From Candidatus Aminicenantota bacterium (GTDB lineage: Bacteria > Acidobacteriota > Aminicenantia > Aminicenantales > Aminicenantaceae): a stretch of DNA of 7,137 nt. Each line of letters begins with the position of its first letter. Positions within the stretch are counted from its first letter, which is position 1. The notes under the pieces are model-generated. The model had not been told where the DNA came from and searched no databases. It was given only the letters and a program-made list of their open reading frames with translations. The position numbers were made by a program, and so were the translations under genes. Below, in pieces: positions 1 to 5,200 of the stretch. Where the stretch lies: the NCBI GenBank assembly GCA_030614645.1, contig JAUWTR010000080.1, positions 1-7,137 of the forward strand. The letters are read 5' to 3'.

Positions 1-198
1 CCCGTCGAAGAACTCGAGGGTACCGATCCTCGTCTCCACAGAGTCCGGGGTCATGATCGACTCCGGGATCTTGTTGTTGTACCCCAGGGTTGCTTCGCCA
101 GAAGATTCCATAGATTCTTTTGTTGTCTGCGTTGGTTGTCCGCATGAAACTGCAAGAAATACAAGGACTAACGCAAAAAGTGTAATATTTGTTCTCAT
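1..198 (-). CDS. DUF1254-type lipoprotein, N-terminal part (gene runs off the left edge)
   Basis: The frame is open for 66 codons from ATG at 198 to the window edge, with a good Shine-Dalgarno (AAGGAG, 6 nt before ATG). The protein starts MRTNITLF, has a hydrophobic signal core and a lipobox AVSC with the lipidated Cys at residue 19, so it should be an exported lipoprotein. After a Thr/Ser/Glu-rich linker comes YNNKIPESIM, then TPDSVETRIGTLEFFDG. That segment matches, from memory, the start of DUF1254/DUF1214 proteins, which are exported proteins of unknown function. Only the beginning of the domain is present; the family usually runs to about 350-450 residues. Base composition changes inside the gene: the signal and linker part is AT-rich (about 39% GC by hand count of 91-198), while 1-90 is about 59% GC, unlike most of the window. 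The family call is fairly sure and the function is unknown. Confidence 0.8.
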   Translation of the reverse strand, partial: MRTNITLFALVLVFLAVSCGQPTQTTKESMESSGEATLGYNNKIPESIMTPDSVETRIGTLEFFDG

Positions 199-223
199 AG
201 TTGTCTCCTTCCTTCAGGATTTT

Positions 224-250
224 ACTGTAGGTTTTTAAATATATTGTCAA
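224..250 (-). promoter_or_regulatory. Putative sigma-70 promoter of the DUF1254 lipoprotein gene
   Basis: Read on the minus strand, TTGACA (245-250) is a perfect -35 box and TACAGT (224-229) a possible -10 box, with a short 15-nt spacer. Transcription would begin near 217, giving a leader of about 19 nt that just includes the Shine-Dalgarno. The 13-mer AATATATTGTCAA (238-250, plus-strand reading) recurs exactly at 5980-5992, again with TTGACA facing a minus-strand reading frame. The short spacer keeps confidence moderate. Confidence 0.4.
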
Positions 251-388
251 AATGAAAAAGTGTCAATAGGACTTTGGTCCAATAGAGGAAACCTGGAATT
301 TCACACTCGTAAGGACAGGCAGACAACTTAAAATGCAGACCTCCCTCCATATCACAGAATGTCACAGAGTTGGTTTAATTCCGCCTAC

Positions 389-428
389 GTTTGCCTACAA
401 TTTCTCAAACGAAAAATTGGCGGCAAAC
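389..428. repeat. Long imperfect inverted repeat in the 199-601 intergenic region
   Basis: Arms at 389-403 and 414-428 pair at 13 of 15 positions around a 10-nt loop. The pairing blocks are GTTTGCC with GGCAAAC and CAATTT with AAATTG, separated by a 2-nt TA/GC mismatch. Just downstream is a second small hairpin, GCCC-TGAT-GGGC (453-464). The absence of a T-run on either strand argues against a simple terminator. The 403-nt gap 199-601 otherwise shows only the two promoters and a small GGAC/GTCC hairpin near 270; I see no convincing gene in it. It could be a remnant of a small mobile repeat or part of an RNA leader. Confidence 0.4.
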
Positions 429-494
429 CCTCTAGGAGTGGCACGCCCTGATGGGCAGGGAAGACACGTTAAAAGCCGCAATTTCACTCAAAAC

Positions 495-530
495 TTAACA
501 AGTAATATATCTACTCATTTTATACTCATT
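495..530 (+). promoter_or_regulatory. Promoter-like element with TACTCATT direct repeat, ahead of the 602 gene
   Basis: TTAACA (495-500) and TATACT (521-526) resemble -35 and -10 boxes but are 20 nt apart, long for sigma-70. Overlapping the -10 box is an exact direct repeat, TACTCATT at 512-519 and 523-530, a period of 11 nt or about one helix turn. TACTCAT matches the NarL heptamer consensus TACYYMT. Nearly the same element lies at 3583-3614 ahead of another zinc-ribbon gene. It may be an activator-dependent promoter; the activator's identity is inferred only. Confidence 0.5.
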
Positions 531-601
531 ATTTTCGTATTGCTATCTTTACCAATAAGCAAAGAAAATTAATAGAGGGAAGCTTCAGGAAAGGAAAGAA
601 G

Positions 602-940
602 ATGAGAGAAGAGATGGAGTGTCCAGCTTGCTTCAACATAGACGCAGAGCATATTTATGATGCAAATATTAAAAATACTGATGATACAAGACCTTTACAC
701 AAGTGTAATCAATGTGGAAGCTTTTTTTGGCATGATACCGGAGAAAAAGTACAGTTGTTATCATATCTATGTGAAACAAGATGGATTAATCGCAAAATGT
801 GTAACAAGGATGTTTTAACCTTATTCCCGAAATTATTATTCAAGAATTCTATAAATATTGAGAAATTAGATAAAATATGCAGTGAGTGTCCTCATAAGAA
901 TTTCATTTTTCCGACAAAAAGCATCAATAAGAAATATTAA
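602..940 (+). CDS. Small Cys-rich protein: N-terminal zinc ribbon plus four-Cys module
   Basis: This 112-residue cytosolic protein belongs to no family I can name. It begins MREEMECPACF. C7/C10 (CPAC) and C35/C38 (CNQCG) form a clear zinc-ribbon pattern. A second set follows: C57, C67 after nine residues, then C93/C96 in KICSECPHK. The same C-x(7-9)-C...KICxxC layout occurs in the protein at 4517-4843, where it precedes the ribbon rather than following it. The second cluster may bind zinc or an Fe-S centre; the sequence does not decide. ATG at 602 was preferred to ATG at 614 because AGGAAAG sits at a proper distance before the former. The leader contains TCAGGAAAGGA, also found before the 4182 gene. 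Zinc-ribbon proteins of this size often bind nucleic acids or proteins, but no function can be assigned. Confidence 0.8.
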   Translation: MREEMECPACFNIDAEHIYDANIKNTDDTRPLHKCNQCGSFFWHDTGEKVQLLSYLCETRWINRKMCNKDVLTLFPKLLFKNSINIEKLDKICSECPHKNFIFPTKSINKKY

Positions 941-1092
941 TATTTAAGGGGTATTATTAATTTGGGCGTCAGTAATAAAAATTGTGAAACATTATTTTGG
1001 ATTTTTGAAAAAGATCTTAAAAAAAAGCAACGGTAAATTTTAGTCAGCAAACGAGAACTAAAATAAAATTCGAATTAAAAAGGGAGGTTGAG

Positions 1093-1404
1093 ATGAACTG
1101 GGAAAAAATCAAATGTTATCTCTGTAAAAACGGCGAAGCTATAATGAAACCAGACCTTCGAGGCGGTGATTTGGATATGCTAATCAGATGCCCTATATGT
1201 AAATTTTATCTACTAACATTTAGTATAAAGAGGCATTATTTTGGCAAAAAGCCTCTTACAAAACAGGATAAAAAGAAATTGTCTTTGCGTGTTCAGAAAG
1301 ATTATGATCCTGAAAAGGAAAATCAGCCTGTTCAGATAACTAGGGAAATGATTAAAGAGGAAACTGGAAAAAAATCTGCACATATAATTTCAACTTTGAT
1401 TTAA
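1093..1404 (+). CDS. Small zinc-ribbon protein with charged C-terminal tail
   Basis: This 103-residue protein starts at ATG 1093 behind GGAGG (1083-1087). C8/C11 (CYLC) and C34/C37 (CPIC) make a zinc ribbon. Between the Cys pairs is GGDLD, and after the second pair comes a hydrophobic FYLLTFS stretch. The protein at 4517-4843 has the matching GGELI...CDKC...FLYSYT, so the two ribbons look homologous. From about residue 50 the chain is highly charged (many Lys, Glu, Asp) and probably helical or disordered. No signal peptide or membrane segment is visible. It lies 152 nt after the previous gene with no obvious terminator between, so co-transcription is possible. The family is unrecognised; a nucleic-acid or protein-binding adaptor is a guess. 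Confidence 0.8.
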   Translation: MNWEKIKCYLCKNGEAIMKPDLRGGDLDMLIRCPICKFYLLTFSIKRHYFGKKPLTKQDKKKLSLRVQKDYDPEKENQPVQITREMIKEETGKKSAHIISTLI

Positions 1405-1424
1405 AATTTTTCATATGTTATAAA
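1396..1424 (+). promoter_or_regulatory. Putative sigma-70 promoter of the PAS/GAF/LuxR regulator
   Basis: TTGATT (1396-1401) and TATAAA (1419-1424) are spaced by exactly 17 nt. The -35 box overlaps the end of the preceding gene. Transcription would start near 1431 and leave a leader of about 140 nt before the regulator's ATG, enough for the upstream reading frame and hairpin described below. In AT-rich DNA such matches arise often by chance. Confidence 0.35.
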
Positions 1425-1490
1425 CTTTTTTCCGCGATTCAGATTAGGATCGATTGAAAACAGGAAAATAACAATAAAGCAAAAGAGTAA

Positions 1491-1577
1491 ATGCTTATGC
1501 CTGAATTTTCTCTATCACGCTTGGATCAATGCATCCTGTCAGGTGATATTGCTCCTATAAATAGGAGGAGAATATGA
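1491..1577 (+). CDS. Possible leader peptide reading frame coupled to the regulator
   Basis: A 28-codon frame starts at ATG 1491 (a second in-frame ATG is at 1497, and a TAA stop lies directly upstream) and ends in TGA at 1575-1577. This overlaps the regulator's ATG (1574-1576) as ATGA, the classic arrangement for translational coupling. The peptide begins MLMPEFSLSRLDQC and ends with INRRRI, where the Arg codons are the regulator's Shine-Dalgarno itself (AGGAGGAGA). Its own ribosome site is weak (AAGAG, about 3 nt from the first ATG). Ribosomes finishing this frame would open the hairpin at 1552-1567. It could still be a chance frame; the precise overlap is the main argument. Confidence 0.4.
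   Translation: MLMPEFSLSRLDQCILSGDIAPINRRRI
1552..1567 (+). promoter_or_regulatory. Hairpin burying the regulator's Shine-Dalgarno
   Basis: CTCCTAT (1552-1558) and ATAGGAG (1561-1567) are exact inverted repeats 2 nt apart. As RNA they fold to a six-pair stem with loop TAAA. The right arm contains most of the AGGAGG ribosome site (1563-1568) for ATG 1574. This is a typical layout for translational repression, relieved by heat, by a ligand or protein, or by upstream translation. As DNA it could also serve as an operator. Which applies is not visible. Confidence 0.5.
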
Positions 1578-3562
1578 AAGACCAAGACAAATCAAAAAAG
1601 CAATGCCAAGATGAATTAGGAAAATTTCGCCAACGAAAGGCTGAATCGGAAAAGTCAGAAATCGAGCACAAGCAAGCGGAAGAGGCTCTACCGGAGAGCC
1701 AAGAAAGATATGAGGCATTTTTCGACCGTTCTCTTTGTTGTGTATGTATTCATGATTTTAAAGGTAGATTCCTGGATGCTAACAAGGCCATTATGAACTT
1801 ACTGGGATATAAGAAAAAGGAGCTGCTTTCCCTTAGTTTATTCTCACTAATTGAAGAAGACCAGTTGCCCTCTGCCCTCAAAATCTTCAAAGAAATCAAA
1901 CAGACCGGTTCCCAGAAAAAACATTCCGAATACAAATTGAGAAGGAAAGATGGCGGATATGTTTGGGTGGAGACAGAAGCCTCCGTTATTTACCGAGAAG
2001 GAAAACCCTATGCGATTCAAAGTGTGGGTAGAGATATTACAGCGCGCAAACGGACTGAGCAGGATCTACACGAAGTTAAAGATCGTTTGCAGAGTCTATT
2101 TGAGGGCGTTCCTGTAGGACTTTACCGTTCCACTCCGGATGGCAAGAGACTGGATGTTAACCGTGCCTTGCTGCAGATGGTAAGGTGCTCAAATCGGGAT
2201 ATATTTCTAAAAGGAAATGTTATTGACGATTATGTGAATCCTGAAGAGCGAAAGAAATGGCAGGTAAAGATGGAACTTAAAGGCACTGTTCGCGGTTTTA
2301 AAGCGCAGTGTCGTCGGTTCGATGGCACATTGTTCTGGATTAGAGATAATGCTCGAGTTGTCCGGGAGAGCAAGGGACAGGTGCTTTACTATGAGGGAGC
2401 TGTAGAAGACATCACCGAACGCAAGAACGCAGAGGAGAAAGAAAAGCAATATTTCTACGACCTCGATTTTTTATCAAGATCCGCAATGGAATTTGTTGAG
2501 CTTTCATCCAGATCGAATATTTATCAGTTCATAGGCAAACGCTTAAAGAAACTCATAGGCAGCTCTTTAGTTATTGTTAACTCCTTTGATGCAACCACTC
2601 AATGTATTCGAATACAGGCTCTGTTGGGATTGAAAGAGGAAATTGCAGACATACTAAAAATTCTGGGGAAGAATCCTAAGGAGATATCCTACCCGATTAA
2701 CGAGGAAGCCCGGGAAGGGCTCAAGACTGGAAATCTTGTAAAAGTCCCGGGAGGTTTGTATGTTCTAAGTTTTGGAAAAATTCCAAAATATATCTGCACT
2801 TCCTTGGAGAAACATCTGGGATTGAAAAACATTTACACTATAGGCTTCACAAGGAAAGGGGAACTGTTCGGCAGTATTGTAATCTTCTCACGGGATGAAG
2901 GCTGGCTGGAAAAGAAAAGTCTTATAGAAACATTCACAGGACAGTCGTCAGTAGCTCTTCAACGCAGAAGGGCGGAGGAAGAATTGAGCAGATACAAAGA
3001 ACACCTTGAAAATATTGTGGAAAATCGCACTACTGAATTAAGAGCTACCAACACAAAACTTCAGCGGGAAATCACTGAACGTAAGAAGGCAGAAAAAGAA
3101 CTAAGTAACTCTAAATTAAGACTACAAAAAAAGAAATCTGCGTTGGAGCAAAAAAACATAGCTCTTAGAGAAGTCATAGCACAAATTGAACTGGAAAAAG
3201 AGAGGATAAAAGATAATATTCAAGCTAACATAGATATAGTGGCAAGCCCGATTCTCGAAAAGCTTAAAACTGAAAAAACCTCCCTCGGAAAAGATGCCTT
3301 CAAATATGTCAATTTGCTCCAATATCATTTGAAAAAACTGACTTCTTCATTCGGCAGTAAATTAACGGAGCAAAGATTGAAGTTAACTCCGAGAGAAATT
3401 GAAATTTGCAACATGGTAAAAGGTGGGCTCACAAGCAAAGACATCTCTAATCTCTTAAGTATTTCTTACAGAACAGTGGAAAAACACCGCAGAAATATCA
3501 GAAAAAAAATTGGAATATCCAATAAGAATATTAACTTAACTTCTTTCCTCCATAGGCTCTAA
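1574..3562 (+). CDS. PAS-PAS-GAF sensor regulator with LuxR-type DNA-binding domain
   Basis: This 662-residue cytosolic one-component regulator has a charged helical N-terminus (1-41), PAS/PAC 1 (about 42-158, with GRFLDAN and GRDITARKR), PAS/PAC 2 (about 170-286, ending EDITERKNAEE), a GAF-like domain (about 298-465), a coiled coil (about 466-545), a conserved linker (about 546-600) and a LuxR/NarL helix-turn-helix (about 600-662). The last includes LTPREIEIC and the recognition region SISYRTVEKHRRNIRKK. There is no histidine-kinase, receiver or GGDEF domain, so input must reach DNA binding directly or through partner proteins. PAS1 has a Cys cluster, LCCVC at 54-58, that might sense redox state or bind a cofactor (inference). 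The linker and HTH resemble a widespread PAS-LuxR family in Desulfobacterota and related phyla. ATG 1574 follows AGGAGG but the site lies in a hairpin and overlaps an upstream frame, implying translational control. No clear terminator follows. Ligand and target genes are unknown. Confidence 0.95.
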   Translation: MKDQDKSKKQCQDELGKFRQRKAESEKSEIEHKQAEEALPESQERYEAFFDRSLCCVCIHDFKGRFLDANKAIMNLLGYKKKELLSLSLFSLIEEDQLPSALKIFKEIKQTGSQKKHSEYKLRRKDGGYVWVETEASVIYREGKPYAIQSVGRDITARKRTEQDLHEVKDRLQSLFEGVPVGLYRSTPDGKRLDVNRALLQMVRCSNRDIFLKGNVIDDYVNPEERKKWQVKMELKGTVRGFKAQCRRFDGTLFWIRDNARVVRESKGQVLYYEGAVEDITERKNAEEKEKQYFYDLDFLSRSAMEFVELSSRSNIYQFIGKRLKKLIGSSLVIVNSFDATTQCIRIQALLGLKEEIADILKILGKNPKEISYPINEEAREGLKTGNLVKVPGGLYVLSFGKIPKYICTSLEKHLGLKNIYTIGFTRKGELFGSIVIFSRDEGWLEKKSLIETFTGQSSVALQRRRAEEELSRYKEHLENIVENRTTELRATNTKLQREITERKKAEKELSNSKLRLQKKKSALEQKNIALREVIAQIELEKERIKDNIQANIDIVASPILEKLKTEKTSLGKDAFKYVNLLQYHLKKLTSSFGSKLTEQRLKLTPREIEICNMVKGGLTSKDISNLLSISYRTVEKHRRNIRKKIGISNKNINLTSFLHRL

Positions 3563-3582
3563 CCTCCAATTTTCCTGAAGAT

Positions 3583-3614
3583 TTAACACGTATTTTTTGT
3601 ACTCATTTTATACA
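3583..3614 (+). promoter_or_regulatory. Second copy of the TTAACA-N20-TATAC element, ahead of the 3750 gene
   Basis: TTAACA (3583-3588) and TATACA (3609-3614) are again 20 nt apart, and TACTCATTTTATAC is shared exactly with the copy at 495-526. By hand alignment 26 of 32 positions agree. The downstream half of the direct repeat is degenerate (TACACCAT). Similarity seems to continue weakly for about 50 nt (TTGC, CTTT, TTAATA, GAGG in the same order). It begins only 21 nt after the regulator gene ends, so the zinc-ribbon gene probably has its own transcript, with a leader that includes an inverted repeat GAACGG/CCGTTC (3673-3703). Confidence 0.5.
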
Positions 3615-3749
3615 CCATAAATCCCCGTTGCCCTTTGCATAATAAAATTTATTTAATAAAGAGGCATACTGAGAACGGAAAACCGGAAAGCTGATTACCG
3701 TTCCAAAGGACAATTCAGAGGCTGGAAAATCCGCTAAAAGGAGGAAATG

Positions 3750-3941
3750 ATGGAGGAAAAGATAACATGCCCTAACTGTTACAGTTCCAGTATAAAGAAA
3801 AAAACAGGAAGAGAATCAAATGAGCCGAGTCCTGCAAGACATGAGAGGCAAGAAGAAGAAAATAATATCTATGAATGTCGCAGTTGCGGAAGGCTTTTTG
3901 ATGAAGATGATTTGTTAAATATTGAGATGGAAAAGTATTAG
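3750..3941 (+). CDS. Small zinc-ribbon protein, paralogue-like to the 602 gene product
   Basis: The 63-residue protein has a zinc ribbon made by CPNC near the N-terminus and CRSCG about 32 residues later. The loop between the pairs is long, hydrophilic and rich in Lys, Glu and Arg, and the acidic tail carries DEDDLL. Two Met codons lie back to back (3747 and 3750). The second is chosen because AGGAGG (3739-3744) is 5 nt before it and only 2 nt before the first. The start MEEKITCPNCY resembles MREEMECPACF of the 602 gene, and both genes follow the same promoter-like element. That suggests an ancient duplication around the regulator gene. Zinc binding is well supported by pattern; the biological role is unknown. 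Confidence 0.75.
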   Translation: MEEKITCPNCYSSSIKKKTGRESNEPSPARHERQEEENNIYECRSCGRLFDEDDLLNIEMEKY

Positions 3942-4024
3942 GACACAAAAGAAAGCTCTTCAAATATGTCAAACGTATCTCCTTCGCCCGGCCAGATAAT
4001 TAATGCTATTCCAAATGTAAATTT

Positions 4025-4105
4025 GCCACGCCCTCTCTCGGTCTCCAACAATTATCCTTTCAAATCTACTTTTCCCCTATATAACTGAGAGAGGGCTGGC
4101 TTTTT
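4025..4105 (+). terminator. Rho-independent terminator with a large loop
   Basis: GCCACGCCCTCTCTC (4025-4039) pairs with GAGAGAGGGCTGGC (4087-4100), leaving one bulged base in the left arm, and TTTTT follows at 4101-4105. The stem is strong, but the 47-nt loop is unusually long for a plain terminator. An attenuator, or the 3' end of a small RNA, is therefore possible. It separates the 3750 gene from the 4182 gene. The 240 nt between those genes contains no convincing reading frame before 4116. Confidence 0.5.
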
Positions 4106-4115
4106 AAAAGAAGAA

Positions 4116-4181
4116 ATGAGTTATCGCCTCGATGGAAAAGACAAAGGAGAAAAAGGGAATTCTCAGGAAAGGAGGGAATAA
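4116..4181 (+). CDS. Possible 21-residue upstream frame abutting the 4182 gene
   Basis: ATG at 4116 opens a frame of 21 codons that ends with TAA at 4179-4181, immediately before the TTG start of the next gene and in the same frame. The peptide begins MSYRLDGKDKGEKG and is very hydrophilic; its last codons are the ribosome site of the next gene (AGG AGG GAA TAA). Its own ribosome site is poor. The abutting arrangement parallels the frame before the regulator gene. It may be a leader peptide or chance. Confidence 0.22.
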   Translation: MSYRLDGKDKGEKGNSQERRE

Positions 4182-4484
4182 TTGGCGCACGATAAACAAG
4201 AAATAATAGAGGACATAAAAAAATATATATTGGAAAACAAAGGAGATTATAATTCATGGTATGTCGGTGTAAGCAGTAACGCCCGCAATAGCTTATTTAA
4301 AGATCATAAAATAAAAGAAAATGGAGATCGATGGATCTATAAAACTGCTCTATCTTCTGAAATAGCCAGAGAAGTAGAAAGATACCTTCTAATAGTTCTT
4401 AGAATTGATGGATTAGTTGGCAGTGGTGAGGAGACTGCCAAAATGGTCTATGCTTACAAAAAGGCTATGCACACTGACCCATAG
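4182..4484 (+). CDS. Small GIY-YIG-like protein with TTG start
   Basis: The 100-residue protein starts at TTG 4182, with GGAGGG (4171-4176) 5 nt upstream and a TAA directly before the TTG, which excludes an in-frame extension. Near residues 26-42 is WYVGVSSNARNSLFKDH, which resembles the second strand, helix and H/N region of GIY-YIG nucleases (YIGxSxxxxxRLxxH). Later, SSEIAREVERYLL resembles the helix that carries the conserved Glu, and GLVGSG...VYAYKK closes the domain. The usual first GIY is not recognisable (DYNSWYVG instead). It could be a minimal or inactive GIY-YIG fold, or an unrelated small alpha/beta protein. The next gene follows after 32 nt with a similar start region, so the two form an operon. 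Nuclease activity is inferred, not shown. Confidence 0.72.
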   Translation: MAHDKQEIIEDIKKYILENKGDYNSWYVGVSSNARNSLFKDHKIKENGDRWIYKTALSSEIAREVERYLLIVLRIDGLVGSGEETAKMVYAYKKAMHTDP

Positions 4485-4516
4485 GTGAAAAAGATATCAT
4501 CAGGAAAAGAGAATAA

Positions 4517-4843
4517 TTGAAAGCTGTATTTCTACAAAATTGTGATTTTTGGGAAAGGAATTTTTGTCCGGATACTCATCTCAGAAAATTACATGAAAAA
4601 AAATTTAGAAAAGGAAATGAATTAAAATTATTAAAGGAATATGAATTAAGGAAATTAAATAAAATTTGTCTAACCTGTAAAAATCCTCTACGCATCAAAG
4701 AAAAAGAATGTCCTCTCTGTGGAAAAAATGATATTCAGCCTTCAGAGTCAATCAGTGGCGGAGAATTAATTTCACCTGAAATATACAATTATAAATGTGA
4801 TAAATGCGATAGATTTCTATATTCTTATACGAAGTTAGCTTAA
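4517..4843 (+). CDS. Small Cys-rich protein: four-Cys module followed by zinc ribbon, TTG start
   Basis: This 108-residue protein starts at TTG 4517. Its start region TCAGGAAAAGAGAATAATTG is almost the same as that of the gene before it. C9 and C17 (CDFWERNFC) and C51/C54 (KICLTC) repeat the four-Cys module of the 602 gene product, with a Lys-rich helical spacer of 33 residues. C65/C68 (CPLCG) and C94/C97 (CDKC) then make a zinc ribbon with GGELI between, like the ribbon of the 1093 gene. It thus combines parts of both upstream proteins, but with domain order reversed relative to the 602 protein. No signal peptide or membrane segment is present. Two metal sites are likely; whether the first holds zinc or Fe-S is open. 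The family is not recognised. Confidence 0.8.
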   Translation: MKAVFLQNCDFWERNFCPDTHLRKLHEKKFRKGNELKLLKEYELRKLNKICLTCKNPLRIKEKECPLCGKNDIQPSESISGGELISPEIYNYKCDKCDRFLYSYTKLA

Positions 4844-4968
4844 CGTTTAAATAATTCTATAATAATTGAACGTCTCGAAAATCTTATGGAGCAGAGTGGC
4901 ATCGTTGAGGTCTCTCTGATTTCTTTTTTCATCTAAAAGTCCGATAAAAAACTCAAGTTAGCATGCAA

Positions 4969-5053
4969 GCGGGCTGTTGTCAGCAAAAGGGGGGGTTGAT
5001 GATGGGAACCAAAAAGATGTGAGTTCTCTCCAGCCCGCGAAAGAGAACCATCA
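4969..5053. ncRNA. Candidate structured RNA in the 4844-5200 gap
   Basis: Several exact pairings fall in 85 nt: GCGGGCTG (4969-4976) with CAGCCCGC (5031-5038), GTTCTCT (5023-5029) with AGAGAAC (5042-5048), TGATGG (5000-5005) with CCATCA (5048-5053), and a local GCTG-TTGT-CAGC hairpin (4973-4984). The first two could coexist only as a pseudoknot; the local hairpin competes with the first. A G7 run (4989-4995) lies inside. I recognise no known riboswitch or RNA family. The rest of 4844-5200 holds a weak AT-rich hairpin right after the 4517 gene (4843-4873) and a weak CAGAG/CTCTG stem before a T-rich stretch (4892-4930), which might terminate that operon. No convincing gene is seen in the gap. 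Confidence 0.25.
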
Positions 5054-5200
5054 CTTTTATATCAAAGAAAAAAGAGCTTGTAAAGAACATAAATTGACAG
5101 ACATTTTAAAAGACATTAAGATTTTGTATAGAATAAAGTCAGAAGGGGTGCTTCGTTTCAGCTAAATTTGGACAACTCACGACATCTATTAAGAGGTTTT

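Noticed and set aside
53..238. Plus-strand frame of 61 codons at the left end
   Set aside because: It is antisense to the DUF1254 lipoprotein gene, which has a lipobox, a ribosome site and family similarity.
333..572. Plus-strand frame of 79 codons before the first small gene
   Set aside because: No ribosome site, low-complexity mixed composition, and it runs through the long hairpin and the promoter-like element.
3298..3972. Exact 15-mer CTTCAAATATGTCAA at 3298-3312 and 3958-3972, the first inside the regulator gene
   Set aside because: Flanking sequence does not align, so a duplicated remnant of the regulator gene is not supported; likely chance in AT-rich DNA.
3967..4089. 40-codon frame from ATG in the gap after the 3750 gene
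   Set aside because: No ribosome site and it overlaps the left arm and loop of the terminator.
602..4843. Integron cassette array, suggested by many small genes with spacers
   Set aside because: I find no attC-like core sites (GTTRRRY with RYYYAAC partners) in the spacers and no integrase.
4977..5165. TTG-started frame of 62 codons
   Set aside because: No ribosome site before the TTG, unconvincing composition, and it overlaps the structured RNA candidate and a G7 run.
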